Part shown: in pieces, positions 1 to 8,417 of the stretch
How positions within the stretch are numbered: position 1 is the stretch's first letter
Layout of the letters: every line of letters starts with the position of its first letter
From: Paracoccus saliphilus
GTDB taxonomy: Bacteria; Pseudomonadota; Alphaproteobacteria; Rhodobacterales; Rhodobacteraceae
NCBI GenBank assembly: GCA_003255745.1
Contig: QKYL01000212.1
Coordinates: forward strand, 117,723-181,722
Direction: 5' to 3'
DNA length: 64,000 bases
Notes under the pieces: model-generated
Told to the model about the DNA's origin: nothing
Seen by the model: only the letters and a program-made list of their open reading frames with translations
The model's database searches: none
Made by a program: the position numbers and the translations under genes

Positions 1-679
1 AGTACCCTTCGCGGGTCTTGTAGCTGTCTTCGCCGAACTTGGGCAACTGCCCGGTGCCCAGCATCATGTCCTCCAGGACCAGGACCGGGGTCCAAGTTTC
101 CTCCAGGCCGTGGCGGTCGATATGCAGGTCCAGCATGAACTGTGCCAGCGCCCGATGGATGCGCGCCACGCCGCCCTTCAGCACGACAAAGCGGCTGCCC
201 GACAGCTTGGCCCCGGTCTCGAAATCCATCCCCGGCTTGACGCCCGCGATCTCGAAATGCTCGACAGGGGCAAAGTCCAGTGCGCGGGGGCTGCCCCACC
301 GGCGCAGTTCGACATTGTCCTCCTCGTCGCGACCCTCAGGGACGCTGTCCAGCGGCAGGTTCGGGATGCCCAGCAGCAGGTCGCGCAGTTGCGCATCCAG
401 ATCGGCGGCCTCGGCCTGCATCCGGGCAATATCGGCCTTCTTCTCGGCCACCAGCGCCCGCAGGCGTTCGAATTCGGCATCATCGCCGCGCGCCTTCGCG
501 GCGCCCACGTCCTTGCTGGCCCGGTTCTGCTCGGCCTGTGCGGTCTCGGCCGCGTTGATCCGCGCCCGCCGCGCGCTGTCCAGCGACAGGATCTGCGAGG
601 TCAGCCCGTGAAGGCCACGCCGGTTCAGGGCGTGCTCAAAGGCATCGGGGTTCTCTCGGATCGCACGGATGTCATGCAT
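1..679 (-). CDS. serS: seryl-tRNA synthetase, N-terminal 226 residues (cut by window edge)
   Basis: Class II aminoacyl-tRNA synthetase that charges tRNA-Ser in the cytoplasm. The reading frame starts at ATG 679 ([18 protein letters not shown]) and runs off the left edge, so only the N-terminal half is present. This part holds the two-helix coiled-coil arm that grips the tRNA (about residues 28–100, rich in Ala, Arg and Glu) and the beginning of the catalytic domain, including [17 protein letters not shown] near the edge. N-terminal sequence and layout match the family closely. The catalytic motifs 2 and 3 lie outside the window. Confidence 0.95.
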   Translation of the reverse strand, partial: MHDIRAIRENPDAFEHALNRRGLHGLTSQILSLDSARRARINAAETAQAEQNRASKDVGAAKARGDDAEFERLRALVAEKKADIARMQAEAADLDAQLRDLLLGIPNLPLDSVPEGRDEEDNVELRRWGSPRALDFAPVEHFEIAGVKPGMDFETGAKLSGSRFVVLKGGVARIHRALAQFMLDLHIDRHGLEETWTPVLVLEDMMLGTGQLPKFGEDSYKTREGY

Positions 680-805
680 GGCGGCACCTTCACGGAAATG
701 GTTGCCGCATGCCTAGCGCAGCCCCGCGTGCAACAAAAGCCCGCCCCCCATCTTCTTTGCCCAAATAGCTCCTGCCATCCGCCGCAAGGCAACAGGCGGC
801 GCCGG

Positions 806-1153
806 TCAATCCGTGCAGAACAGCCGATACATCAACCCGACCACCTCGGCGGCCCGGGGATCAGCGACCGAGTAAAGCCGCGCCTTGCCCTCGCGCCGAC
901 ACTGGACCAGCCCGTCGGTGCGCAGCCGGGCCAGTTGCTGGCTGACGGTGGCCTGACGTTGGGCCAGAAGCTGTTCCAGCTGGGTGACGGTCTTTTCGCC
1001 CGCCGACAGGTGGCAAAGGATCATCATGCGACCCTCATGCGCCAAGGACTTCATCAGGGCCGTGGCCTCTGCCGCGCCATCCAGCATCTCTGCCGGGCTG
1101 CGCGCGGGCGGTCGCAGGCCCGCGCTGCCATCCGGATCGGTCAGAGCCGTCAT
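806..1153 (-). CDS. ArsR-family repressor of the SqrR/BigR/SoxR persulfide-sensor type
   Basis: A 115-residue winged-helix repressor. The core from about residue 25 to 105 is ArsR-like, with a recognition helix around QATVSQQLARLRTDGLV. Cysteines sit at positions 47 (MILCHLS), 85 and 113 (RLFCTD). The 66-residue gap between Cys47 and Cys113 equals that between the two redox cysteines of SqrR from Rhodobacter capsulatus (41 and 107), which form a tetrasulfide link on exposure to sulfane sulfur. I infer a sensor of reactive sulfur species rather than of metals. It is translated from the same message as the thioredoxin gene upstream (ATGA overlap at 1150–1153), the order seen for soxR and soxS in sulfur-oxidising Paracoccus. 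Target genes are not in the window. Confidence 0.85.
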   Translation of the reverse strand: MTALTDPDGSAGLRPPARSPAEMLDGAAEATALMKSLAHEGRMMILCHLSAGEKTVTQLEQLLAQRQATVSQQLARLRTDGLVQCRREGKARLYSVADPRAAEVVGLMYRLFCTD

Positions 1154-1617
1154 TTCCGTGCTCCGCCCTGGGGCAGGTCCAGCCCCGCGCGCTGCATCAT
1201 CTCCTCAAGGACGGGATAAAAGTGCCGCTTTCCGACATATCCCTCCACCCGCCCGATCTCGGTTCCCCGATCCAGCAGGATGAAGCTGGGGGTCAGGCGC
1301 GGCCTTCGGTCCAGGGCCAGCCCGTCGGGAAAGGGACCCGCCACGTCCACCTCGAAGATCGGCGCCATGCGCCCGGCGGCCGAGGCGGCATAGTCCGGCC
1401 CGATCTCCTCCCGCCAGAGGCGGCAAAAGTGACAGGCGGGCGAGGTCACCATCATCATCTGCAGGGGCCGGACCTTCCAGTCGGGCCGCAGTGGTGCCGC
1501 ATCTGCCGGCAAGAACAGGGCCAGTGCCGCCAGCCCGCCCAGCACCATGCGACGCGATGCGACGCGGGGGACCGTGCGTGACGGCAGCCAGGCAGCGGGG
1601 CGCGGCGGGGCGCGCAT
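1150..1617 (-). CDS. exported thioredoxin-like protein, SoxS-like
   Basis: A 155-residue protein with a twin-arginine-flavoured signal region (ASRRMVLGGLAALALF, about residues 22–37) followed by a thioredoxin-fold domain with the redox motif CHFC and the cis-proline segment RLTPSFILLD. It should act in the periplasm as a thiol reductant. SoxS in Paracoccus pantotrophus, which keeps the Sox thiosulfate-oxidising proteins active, is the closest functional model. The start at 1617 is preferred over ATG 1647 because the predicted -10 box covers 1645–1650 and GGAG lies six bases before ATG 1617. It overlaps the ArsR gene by four bases. The assignment to sulfur metabolism rests on this pairing. Confidence 0.75.
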   Translation of the reverse strand: MRAPPRPAAWLPSRTVPRVASRRMVLGGLAALALFLPADAAPLRPDWKVRPLQMMMVTSPACHFCRLWREEIGPDYAASAAGRMAPIFEVDVAGPFPDGLALDRRPRLTPSFILLDRGTEIGRVEGYVGKRHFYPVLEEMMQRAGLDLPQGGARK

Positions 1618-1644
1618 GGGCATCTCCAAACCTGATACCCGATA

Positions 1645-1673
1645 CAATTAGGCAGCCCCTGTGCCCGAAGCAA
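1645..1673 (-). promoter_or_regulatory. predicted promoter of the thioredoxin–ArsR pair
   Basis: On the minus strand TTGCTT (1673–1668) and TAATTG (1650–1645) are separated by 17 bases. A direct repeat GATAC-CC-GATAC (1634–1645) lies across the expected transcription start and could be part of a repressor site. No experimental support. Confidence 0.45.
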
Positions 1674-1763
1674 GCGCCCCGACGGTCCCAGGGGATTGCC
1701 GCGCCTTGGCGTCTGGTCCAATCTGCCGCCGCAGGCCACAGCCGGGAAATGTGACGCCATCCG

Positions 1764-2738
1764 ATGGACGACCTTCTGACACCCCTGGTCCAGGGCGATC
1801 GCCGTGCTTTGTCGCGGGCGATCACCTTGGTCGAATCGACCCACTCCGACCACCGCGCCCGCGCGCAGGCGCTGCTGGCGGCGCTGCCCGACCGGCAAGC
1901 GCTGCGAATCGGTCTGTCGGGCACCCCCGGCGTCGGCAAATCCACCTTCATCGAGGCATTCGGCACCCGGCTGACGGGGCAGGGGCTGGGGGTGGCGGTG
2001 CTGGCGGTGGACCCCTCCTCGACCCGGTCGGGGGGATCGATCCTGGGCGACAAGACGCGGATGGAGCTGCTGTCGCGCGATCCGCGCGCCTTTATCCGCC
2101 CCAGTCCCTCCAGCGCGCATCTGGGCGGCGTCGCGCGCCGCACGCGCGAGGCAATCCGCCTGTGCGAGGCTGCGGGTTATGATGTCGTTCTGATCGAAAC
2201 CGTGGGCGTCGGCCAGTCCGAAACCCTGGTGGCCGAGATGTCCGACCTGTTCGTCCTGCTGCTGGCGCCCGCTGGCGGGGATGAACTGCAGGGCGTCAAG
2301 CGCGGCATCATGGAGATGGCCGACCTGATCCTGGTCAACAAGGCCGACGGCGACCTGCTGCCCCCCGCCCGGCGCACGGTTTCGGATTATGCGGGCGCCC
2401 TGCGCCTGTTGCGCAAGCGGCCGCAGGACCCCGAGGGCTTTCCGAAGGCATTGCCCGTCTCGGCCGCGACGGGGGCGGGGCTGGACGATGCCTGGGACCA
2501 GATGCGGCAGCTGGTGCAATGGCGGCGGGATCACGGCCATTTCGACCGCAACCGGGCCGATCAGGCGCGTGACTGGTTTCTGGCGGAACTGCGCGCCGGG
2601 CTTCTGGCACAGCTGGACCGCCCCGAGGCGCGCCGCCGGGTCGAGGATCTGGGCCGCGCGGTGGCGGCGGGCGACCTGCCGCCCGGTCAGGCCGCAGGGC
2701 AGGTCCTGGACTGGCTGGCCGGAGTTCACGCTCAATAG
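1764..2738 (+). CDS. meaB: MeaB/ArgK-type GTPase chaperone of methylmalonyl-CoA mutase
   Basis: G3E-family P-loop GTPase, 324 residues, the usual length. Walker A is GTPGVGKS at 53–60, the switch/Walker B regions are AVDPSS (81–86) and IETVGVGQSE (144–153), and the base-recognition motif NKAD is at 192–195. MeaB proteins load adenosylcobalamin onto methylmalonyl-CoA or ethylmalonyl-CoA mutase and protect it from inactivation, a cytosolic role in propionate and glyoxylate assimilation. The mutase gene is not in the window. cobQ at 33.8 kb shows that cobalamin is handled by this organism. It stands alone, divergent from the thioredoxin–ArsR pair. Confidence 0.93.
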   Translation: MDDLLTPLVQGDRRALSRAITLVESTHSDHRARAQALLAALPDRQALRIGLSGTPGVGKSTFIEAFGTRLTGQGLGVAVLAVDPSSTRSGGSILGDKTRMELLSRDPRAFIRPSPSSAHLGGVARRTREAIRLCEAAGYDVVLIETVGVGQSETLVAEMSDLFVLLLAPAGGDELQGVKRGIMEMADLILVNKADGDLLPPARRTVSDYAGALRLLRKRPQDPEGFPKALPVSAATGAGLDDAWDQMRQLVQWRRDHGHFDRNRADQARDWFLAELRAGLLAQLDRPEARRRVEDLGRAVAAGDLPPGQAAGQVLDWLAGVHAQ

Positions 2739-2802
2739 CTGCCCGATTCCGCGACCCGCCCTTTGGCCGAATCGGTTAAAACAGGATGAAAGGGGGGGCA
2801 TC

Positions 2803-3879
2803 ATGCGCGATCTGACCGACCACGACCGGCTTTACACGGCGCTTTTGGCGCGCGACCCCGCCTATGAAGGGTTGGCGCTGGTGGGCGTTACCTCGACCGG
2901 GATCTTTTGCCGGTTGACCTGCCCGGCCCGCAAGCCGCTGGCCCGCAACTGCCGCTGGTTTGCAACCGCCGCACAGGCACAGGCGGCCGGCTTTCGCCCC
3001 TGCCTGCGCTGCAAGCCGCAGGGACCGCAGGCCGAGGCGCATCCGGTCATTGCGGACCTGACCCGCGCCCTAACAGACCAGCCCGCGCATCGCTGGTCCG
3101 AGGCCGACCTGGTGGCGCGGAGGCTGGACCCCTCGACCGTGCGGCGGCTTTTTCGGCAACATTACGGGCAAAGCTTTCTGCAGATGGCGCGGTCCGCGCG
3201 GCTGCGGCTGGGGATGGCCCGGCTTCATCAGGGGGATGCGATGATTGAGGCGCAACTGGATTCGAGATTCGATTCGGCCTCGGGGTTCCGGCAGGCGTTC
3301 CGCGCGCTGTTCGGCCACGCGCCGCACCAGATGCGCGGCGGAGGCGATCTGGGCGCGGACTGGATCGACACGCCGCTTGGCGGCATGATCGCGATCGCGG
3401 ACGACCAGGCGCTGCACCTGCTGGAATTCGTGGACCGCAAGGCGCTGCCGCAGGGGCTGCGGCGGCTGTCGGGGCTGGTGACGGGGCGCATCGGGTTGGG
3501 ACGGAACGGGATCATTGACCGGACCGAAGCGGCATTGGAGGGCTTTTTTGCCGGGCGGGACGGGCGGCTGGACTTGCCTGTCCGGATGCACGGGACGCCC
3601 TTCCAGCTGCGGGTGTGGCAGGAACTGCGGGCGATCGGCCCCGGGCGGACCCGCAGCTATGGGCAACTGGCCGCGGCGATCGGCCAGCCCGCGGCGGTCC
3701 GGGCGGTGGCGCGAGCCAATGGCGCCAACCGGCTGGCGTTGGTTGTGCCCTGTCACCGGGTGATCGGTGCGGATGGCACCATGACCGGCTATGCCGGCGG
3801 GTTGTGGCGCAAGGAAAAGCTGATCGCGCTGGAGGCTGCATGGCGCGATGGAGCGACCGAAATGGCCGACAAGGCTTGA
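2803..3879 (+). CDS. ada: Ada: methylphosphotriester/O6-methylguanine repair protein and regulator
   Basis: Bifunctional DNA repair suicide methyltransferase and transcription activator, 358 residues (E. coli Ada has 354). The N-terminal zinc domain carries four cysteines at 36, 40, 67 and 70; Cys36 in GIFCRLTC takes methyl groups from phosphotriesters and switches the protein to an activator. An AraC-type helix-turn-helix follows (about 85–170). The C-terminal methyltransferase domain ends with VVPCHRVIG, acceptor Cys317. The start ATG 2803 follows AGGATGAAAGGGG. No alkA or alkB lies nearby, so it appears as a single gene. The rpmB promoter overlaps its stop codon. Confidence 0.95.
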   Translation: MRDLTDHDRLYTALLARDPAYEGLALVGVTSTGIFCRLTCPARKPLARNCRWFATAAQAQAAGFRPCLRCKPQGPQAEAHPVIADLTRALTDQPAHRWSEADLVARRLDPSTVRRLFRQHYGQSFLQMARSARLRLGMARLHQGDAMIEAQLDSRFDSASGFRQAFRALFGHAPHQMRGGGDLGADWIDTPLGGMIAIADDQALHLLEFVDRKALPQGLRRLSGLVTGRIGLGRNGIIDRTEAALEGFFAGRDGRLDLPVRMHGTPFQLRVWQELRAIGPGRTRSYGQLAAAIGQPAAVRAVARANGANRLALVVPCHRVIGADGTMTGYAGGLWRKEKLIALEAAWRDGATEMADKA

Positions 3880-3904
3880 CTGGGGGCGCGCGGACCTGTA
3901 ACCA
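3876..3904 (+). promoter_or_regulatory. predicted rpmB promoter
   Basis: TTGACT (3876–3881) and TAACCA (3899–3904) with a 17-base spacer. The -35 box overlaps the ada stop codon, so rpmB can be transcribed independently of ada. Confidence 0.6.
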
Positions 3905-3921
3905 CCCGCGAACGGAATTCC

Positions 3922-3946
3922 GGGCGCTGCCTCGCGGCGCCCTTTC
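3922..3946 (+). promoter_or_regulatory. GC hairpin with short U-tract in the rpmB leader
   Basis: GGGCGC (3922–3927) pairs with GCGCCC (3937–3942) and is followed by TTTC. It lies in the roughly 95-base leader between the predicted rpmB start site and the coding region and could serve as an attenuator for L28. The stem is short and the function is inferred. Confidence 0.3.
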
Positions 3947-4004
3947 ACATTGGGACGGACCCACCGCCGGGGACGCCCGCGTAGCTGAGACGAAGGAACA
4001 CACC

Positions 4005-4301
4005 ATGTCGCGCGTCTGCGAACTGACCGGCAAAGGCCCGATGACCGGTAACAATGTCAGCCATGCCAACAACAAGACCCGTCGCCGGTTCTTGCCGAAC
4101 CTGAACGAGGTCACGCTGCTGTCCGAAAAGCTGGGCCGCGGCTACTCGCTGCGGATCTCGGCTGCGGCCTTGCGCTCGGTCGATCACCGGGGTGGCCTGG
4201 ACGCCTTCCTGGCCAAGGCCAAGGACACCGAGCTGTCTGACCGCGCGCTGAAGATCAAGCGCGATCTGGTCAAGGCCGACGGCGCCGCCGCTACGGCCTG
4301 A
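4005..4301 (+). CDS. rpmB: 50S ribosomal protein L28
   Basis: A 98-residue ribosomal protein. The N-terminus [20 protein letters not shown] and the following [13 protein letters not shown] segment are diagnostic of bacterial L28. It has its own predicted promoter and is followed by an intrinsic terminator, so it forms a monocistronic unit. The start at ATG 4005 follows a GAAGGAA ribosome-binding site. Confidence 0.97.
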   Translation: MSRVCELTGKGPMTGNNVSHANNKTRRRFLPNLNEVTLLSEKLGRGYSLRISAAALRSVDHRGGLDAFLAKAKDTELSDRALKIKRDLVKADGAAATA

Positions 4302-4326
4302 TTGCCTGCTTTGTTTCGATTGCATC

Positions 4327-4350
4327 GCCCCGCCTTCCAGCGGGGCTTTT
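4327..4350 (+). terminator. intrinsic terminator of rpmB
   Basis: GCCCCGC (4327–4333) pairs with GCGGGGC (4340–4346), followed by four T residues. Confidence 0.85.
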
Positions 4351-4396
4351 GCATGTTGGCTGCGACGTGTTGTCCATGGGCGGCGCAGCCCGTCGA

Positions 4397-4426
4397 TTGA
4401 CGGCTGTCTTTTCCTGCGCATAGACC
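4397..4426 (+). promoter_or_regulatory. possible promoter of the copper leader gene
   Basis: TTGACG (4397–4402) and TAGACC (4421–4426) with an 18-base spacer, or CATAGA with 16. The start codon at 4439 is only about 12 bases downstream, so the 5' leader would be very short. Confidence 0.35.
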
Positions 4427-4438
4427 TAGGTTGCGGCC

Positions 4439-4777
4439 ATGTTCCGTCCTGTTCCCCTGCTTCTGATCCTTGCCGTGATGCTGACCAGCATCGGGCTGGG
4501 TGCGGCGCGTGGCACGGTGCGCCAGGGAACCGAGGTGGTCCTGTGCACCGGCCACGGTGTGGTGGTGACCCGGCTTCCGGAGAGCGGGAACGCGCAGGCG
4601 CGGATCTGTCCCGACATGGCGCTGTCTCTGCTGGCCGTGATCGGCATGCCGGAGCCTGCCTTGCCGCTGCGCGCCCCGCTGCCGCAGCCAGGACCCCCCG
4701 TTCTGATCGCCGGCACCGCGCCCGTGCTGGCAACGGTGATTCGTGTCCGCGGACCCCCGGTTCCGCACCCTGCCTGA
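4439..4777 (+). CDS. DUF2946-family protein, CutF/CruR-like copper-responsive leader polypeptide
   Basis: A 112-residue protein with an N-terminal hydrophobic export segment (VPLLLILAVMLTSIGLGAA), the DUF2946 signature VVLCTGHG (Cys36, His39), a second Cys at 57 (RICPDM) and a proline-rich C-terminus ending GPPVPHPA. Family members CutF (Rhodobacter capsulatus) and CruR (Bordetella) act less as enzymes than as translated copper sensors whose C-terminal proline-rich segment controls translation of the next gene. Here the next gene encodes a PCu(A)C chaperone, with a perfect stem-loop across the junction. The second metal cluster has only one Cys (CPDM) where many relatives have more. Function is inferred from family and context. 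Confidence 0.7.
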   Translation: MFRPVPLLLILAVMLTSIGLGAARGTVRQGTEVVLCTGHGVVVTRLPESGNAQARICPDMALSLLAVIGMPEPALPLRAPLPQPGPPVLIAGTAPVLATVIRVRGPPVPHPA

Positions 4778-4791
4778 GACTGACACGAATC
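4738..4791 (+). promoter_or_regulatory. perfect 10-bp inverted repeat spanning the DUF2946 stop codon
   Basis: GATTCGTGTC (4738–4747) and GACACGAATC (4782–4791) are exact reverse complements with a 34-base loop holding the last nine sense codons and stop codon of the leader gene. The AAGGA ribosome-binding site of the chaperone gene begins five bases after the stem. A ribosome paused on the proline codons would open the 5' arm. This matches the proposed cutF–cutO control logic. Confidence 0.6.
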
Positions 4792-4808
4792 CCATCAAGG
4801 ACCGACAG

Positions 4809-5267
4809 ATGAAGACCCTGACACTTGCCGCCGCCGTTGCGGCTCTGCTGCCTGTTGCCGCTTTGGCCCATGACGGCATGCACATCAACGATGCCTATGC
4901 GCGCAGCACCAACCCCAAGACCGCGGCCGTCTTCTTGCAGCTGGCAAACCATCGCGCCGTGGACTGCACGCTGAAGGGCATCACCACCGATGCGGCCGAA
5001 AGGGCTGAGCTGCACACCCATCAGGAGGCGGAGGGCGTGATGCGCATGACCCGGCTGGACAAGGGCATCACCGTTCCCGCCGGTGAGGTGCATGACATGG
5101 TTCGGGGCGGCGATCACGTCATGCTGCTGGGCCTGACGCGCCCGCTGCAGCAGGGCGACAGCCTGACTTTGACGTACGATTTTGGCGACTGCGGCACCGA
5201 GGAGGCCGAGGCCGTGGTGGATAACGCGCGCACCGACGCCACCCATGGCTCCCACGCCGGTCACTAA
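4809..5267 (+). CDS. PCu(A)C-domain periplasmic copper chaperone (CutG-like)
   Basis: A 152-residue exported protein: signal peptide about 1–20 (MKTLTLAAAVAALLPVAALA), then a PCu(A)C domain. The Cu(I) ligand pattern is His69, Met80, His103 and Met105 (ELHTH...MRM...GDHVM), close to the family consensus H-x10-M-x21-H-x-M. A histidine-containing tail (THGSHAGH) may add a metal site. Such proteins deliver copper to cytochrome oxidase or other cuproenzymes in the periplasm. ATG 4809 is chosen over an in-frame GTG at 4743 because it has AAGGA seven bases upstream and directly starts the signal peptide. It follows the DUF2946 gene, as cutG belongs to the cutFOG operon, but no cutO oxidase is present here. 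Confidence 0.88.
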   Translation: MKTLTLAAAVAALLPVAALAHDGMHINDAYARSTNPKTAAVFLQLANHRAVDCTLKGITTDAAERAELHTHQEAEGVMRMTRLDKGITVPAGEVHDMVRGGDHVMLLGLTRPLQQGDSLTLTYDFGDCGTEEAEAVVDNARTDATHGSHAGH

Positions 5268-5318
5268 GGCCGACCGCAAACGCGCCCAGGGCCGGCCCGA
5301 CAAGTCGGCCTTGGGGCA

Positions 5319-5969
5319 TCAGGCCCCTTGGGCGCGCCGCACCAGTTCGGCGGCGACGGGACCCAAGTGATCCACGATCAGGCGCACTCCTTGCGCTGAC
5401 GGATGAACCCCGTCGCGCAGCATCAGTGGACCGCGCCGGGCGGGCGGCACCGCCGCCAGCGGCGCATAAAGATCGGGCAGCAGCAGTGCCTCATGCCGCG
5501 CCGCAAGCCGGGACCAGATCGCGGCCCAGCCTTTTCGCCAGGCGGCATCCCCTCCGGGTGAGTGAATTCCCACCAGCAGCAGCGGCCGCCCACCTTCGCC
5601 CGCCGTCGTCAGGATCGCATCAAGGTTCGCCTCGGCCTGATCCGCGCTCCATCCGCGCAGCATGTCGTTGCCGCCCAGTTCGACCATAACCGCATCAGGC
5701 CTGTGGCGCCGCAACGACAGGCCGATGCGGACGCGGCCGCCATAGGTCGTGTCGCCCGACATCCCGCCGTCGATCAGCCGGACCCGATGCCCGCGATCGG
5801 CCAGCCAGTGCGACAGCTGCGGCACCAGCCCTTCGGTCCGGCCCAAGCCATAGCCGGCCGTCAGGCTGTCGCCAAAGCACAGCAGGCTTGGCACCGTATC
5901 CGCCGCGGCGGGGCGCGCCACGGCCAAAGCAGTTGCGCCGGCCAAAACATCACGCCGCGTCGGGGTCAT
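5319..5969 (-). CDS. GDSL-family arylesterase / lysophospholipase (TesA-like), exported
   Basis: A 216-residue SGNH hydrolase. A signal peptide with an RR pair (MTPTRRDVLAGATALAVA) precedes block I GDSL (33–36), block III GGND (about 97–100) and block V DGVHPS near the C-terminus, which supplies the Asp and His of the triad. These enzymes cleave esters and thioesters in the periplasm. It is translationally coupled to copA (ATGA at 5966–5969). Whether this reflects a copper role or only operon economy is unknown. Confidence 0.88.
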   Translation of the reverse strand: MTPTRRDVLAGATALAVARPAAADTVPSLLCFGDSLTAGYGLGRTEGLVPQLSHWLADRGHRVRLIDGGMSGDTTYGGRVRIGLSLRRHRPDAVMVELGGNDMLRGWSADQAEANLDAILTTAGEGGRPLLLVGIHSPGGDAAWRKGWAAIWSRLAARHEALLLPDLYAPLAAVPPARRGPLMLRDGVHPSAQGVRLIVDHLGPVAAELVRRAQGA

Positions 5970-8374
5970 CCGGCGCGCCGCAGCCGCAGGGCATTGCCCA
6001 CCACAAAGACCGAGGACAGCGCCATTGCCCCCGCGCCCAGCATCGGGGACAGCTGCGGCCCGCCAAAGGGCACCAGCACGCCCATGGCGACCGGGATCAG
6101 CGCAGTGTTGTAGGCAAAGGCCCAGAACAGGTTCTGGCGGATGTTGCGCATCACCGCGCGTGACAGCCGGATCGCCCGCACCACGCCCTGCGGATCGCCC
6201 GACATCAGCACCGCATCGGCCGATTCGATGGCGATGTCGGTGCCGGTGCCGATGGCGATGCCGGTTTCGGCCGCCGCCAGGGCAGGGGCGTCGTTGATGC
6301 CGTCGCCGACAAAGACGCTGCCCTTGCCCATGCTGCGGATCGTGGTCAGCTTGTCCTCGGGCGTCAGGCCGCCCTCGATCCGGTCGATGCCCAGCCTGGT
6401 GCCCACGGCCCGCGCGGTGGCCGGCAAGTCGCCAGACAGCATCGCAGTTTCCAGCCCCAGCTGGTGCAGCGCGGCGACAGTCGGCGCGGCTTCGGGGCGT
6501 TCTGGATCGGCCAAGGCGAAACTTGCAACGTGCTGCCCGTCCACCGCCAGATGCACCGGGGTCGCGCCCTGCGATGCGGCTCGGTCGGCCTGTTCCACAA
6601 GCGCCGCCGCCGGGACGATGCCCGCGGCTTCAAGTGCCGCGCGGTTGCCGATCAGCAGGGCCTGTCCTTCCACCGTGGCGGTCAGGCCGCGTCCGGGCGT
6701 GGCGGTGACGTCCTGGGCCGAAGGCAGGTCCATCCCCTCGGCCTCGAACAGGATCGCGGCGGCCAGAGGATGTTCGGACCGCGCCTCTGCCGCAGCAGTC
6801 AGGCGCAGGGCCTGGTCGCGCCCGATGTCGTCGGTCCAGATCGCGGTGACACGCGGGCGCCCCTGGGTCAGGGTTCCGGTCTTGTCAAATCCCACGATCC
6901 GCGCCTCGGCCAGCTTCTGCAGGGCATCGCCGCGCCGGAACAGCACGCCCAGCTGCGCGCCGCGCCCGCTGCCCACCATGATCGACACCGGCACCGCCAG
7001 CCCCATCGCGCATGGACAGGCGATGATCAGCACGGCCACGGCGGCCACGACCGCCTCGGCCAGGCCCGGCCCGAAGGCCAGCCACAGCGCGAATGCCAGC
7101 AGCGCCAGCCCCATCACAACGGGGACAAAGACGCGGGTGATCCGATCCACCAGCGCCTGCACCGGCAGCCGCGTGGCCTGCGCCTGTTCCACAAGCGCCA
7201 CGATGCGCGACAGGACCGTGTCAGCCCCCGTCGCGGTCACCCGGAAGGTCAGGGCCGAGGATCCGTTGACCGTGCCGCCCGTGACCGGATCGCCGGGTGT
7301 CTTGGCGGCAGGGATCGGCTCTCCGGTCAGCATGGATTCGTCGACCGGGCCGGAGCCTTCGGTGATGACGCCGTCCAGCGCCACGCGTTCGCCCGGCGCC
7401 AGGCGCACAAGGTCCCCCGGTCGCAGATCCGCGACGGCCACCTGCTCGGGCTTGCCGTTGCGCAGGACGGTCGCATGTTCGGGGACCAGCGCGATCAGTT
7501 GGCGGATCGCCTCGCCGGCCTGGCCCTTGGCCCGTGCCTCCAGCCAGCGACCCATCAGGATCAGGGTCACGATGACGGCGGCAGCCTCGAAATAGACATG
7601 GCGCGAGGCGGCCGGGACCAGCTGCGGCGCCAACGTGACCACGGCCGAGAACAGGAACGCCGCACCGGCCCCCAGTGCCACCAGGCTGTTCATTTCGGGC
7701 GCGCCGCGCATCAGCGCGGGTATGCCGGTGGTGAAAAAGCGACGTCCCGGCCCCACCAGCACCGCCAGCGTCAGCACCAGCTGCGCCAGCCACAGGACCT
7801 GCGTCGGGACAAGCCCGTGCAGCCAATGATGGAAGGCGGGGAACAGATGGCCGCCCATTTCAGCCACGAAGACGGGCACGGTCAGCGCCAGCGCCGTCAG
7901 AAAGGCCCGGCGCAGGGCAGGGGCCTCGTCCAGGGGCGGCGCCGTGGGTTGGTCGGGCTGCTGGACCTGCGTGGGATAGCCCAGGTCGGTGACGATCCGC
8001 GCCAGCGCCTCGGGCATCAGGTTGGGGGCATGGGTCACCTGGGCACGATGCGTCGCCAAGTTCACCTGCGCCTCGGCCACGTCGGGACGCGCCGACAGCA
8101 CGCGGGTGATCCGCCCCGAGCATGAGGCGCAGCTCATCCCTTCGATCGTCAGACGGGTGGTGATCAGTTCGGCGGGATATCCCGCCTGCGTCAGCGCCTC
8201 CTGCACCTGCGGCAGGGTGGCGCCATCCAGGCGCAGATGCGCGCGCTTGGTGATCGGGTTCACGTTGATGTCAGCGGTGCCTGGGAGGTCGGTCAGCGCG
8301 CGGGTCACGCGGCCGGCGCAGGCGCCGCAGCTGATGCCCGGAACGGGCAGGTCAAGGATGGTGGCAGATGTCAT
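5966..8374 (-). CDS. copA: Cu(I)-exporting P1B-type ATPase
   Basis: An 802-residue copper pump of the inner membrane, with the usual architecture: two N-terminal heavy-metal-binding domains (GISCGACAGR, Cys16/19; EGMSCASCSGR, Cys82/85), eight membrane helices, the transport motif CPC in IIACPCAMG, the phosphorylation motif DKTGTLT, and GDGINDAPAL near the C-terminus. It expels cytoplasmic Cu(I) and also supplies cuproenzymes. ATG 8374 is used; an in-frame GTG at 8386 adds four residues but lies in the stem-loop just upstream. The DUF2946/PCu(A)C pair is transcribed towards it and meets it tail to tail, making a copper block. Confidence 0.96.
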   Translation of the reverse strand: MTSATILDLPVPGISCGACAGRVTRALTDLPGTADINVNPITKRAHLRLDGATLPQVQEALTQAGYPAELITTRLTIEGMSCASCSGRITRVLSARPDVAEAQVNLATHRAQVTHAPNLMPEALARIVTDLGYPTQVQQPDQPTAPPLDEAPALRRAFLTALALTVPVFVAEMGGHLFPAFHHWLHGLVPTQVLWLAQLVLTLAVLVGPGRRFFTTGIPALMRGAPEMNSLVALGAGAAFLFSAVVTLAPQLVPAASRHVYFEAAAVIVTLILMGRWLEARAKGQAGEAIRQLIALVPEHATVLRNGKPEQVAVADLRPGDLVRLAPGERVALDGVITEGSGPVDESMLTGEPIPAAKTPGDPVTGGTVNGSSALTFRVTATGADTVLSRIVALVEQAQATRLPVQALVDRITRVFVPVVMGLALLAFALWLAFGPGLAEAVVAAVAVLIIACPCAMGLAVPVSIMVGSGRGAQLGVLFRRGDALQKLAEARIVGFDKTGTLTQGRPRVTAIWTDDIGRDQALRLTAAAEARSEHPLAAAILFEAEGMDLPSAQDVTATPGRGLTATVEGQALLIGNRAALEAAGIVPAAALVEQADRAASQGATPVHLAVDGQHVASFALADPERPEAAPTVAALHQLGLETAMLSGDLPATARAVGTRLGIDRIEGGLTPEDKLTTIRSMGKGSVFVGDGINDAPALAAAETGIAIGTGTDIAIESADAVLMSGDPQGVVRAIRLSRAVMRNIRQNLFWAFAYNTALIPVAMGVLVPFGGPQLSPMLGAGAMALSSVFVVGNALRLRRAG

Positions 8375-8385
8375 GTCCGGATCCA

Positions 8386-8417
8386 CTGATATTGCGGGAA
8401 GGGCGGTGCAATATCAG
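8386..8417 (-). promoter_or_regulatory. perfect 10-bp inverted repeat just upstream of copA
   Basis: CTGATATTGC (8386–8395) and GCAATATCAG (8408–8417) are exact complements around a 12-base spacer. On the copA message the stem ends 11 bases before ATG 8374. It may be an RNA hairpin controlling copA translation or a dimeric repressor/activator site. It does not match the CueR-type operator that often precedes copA. Confidence 0.5.

Noticed and set aside
4743..4808. GTG 4743 as start of the PCu(A)C chaperone
   Set aside because: It would put 22 polar residues before an obvious signal peptide; ATG 4809 has a well-spaced AAGGA.
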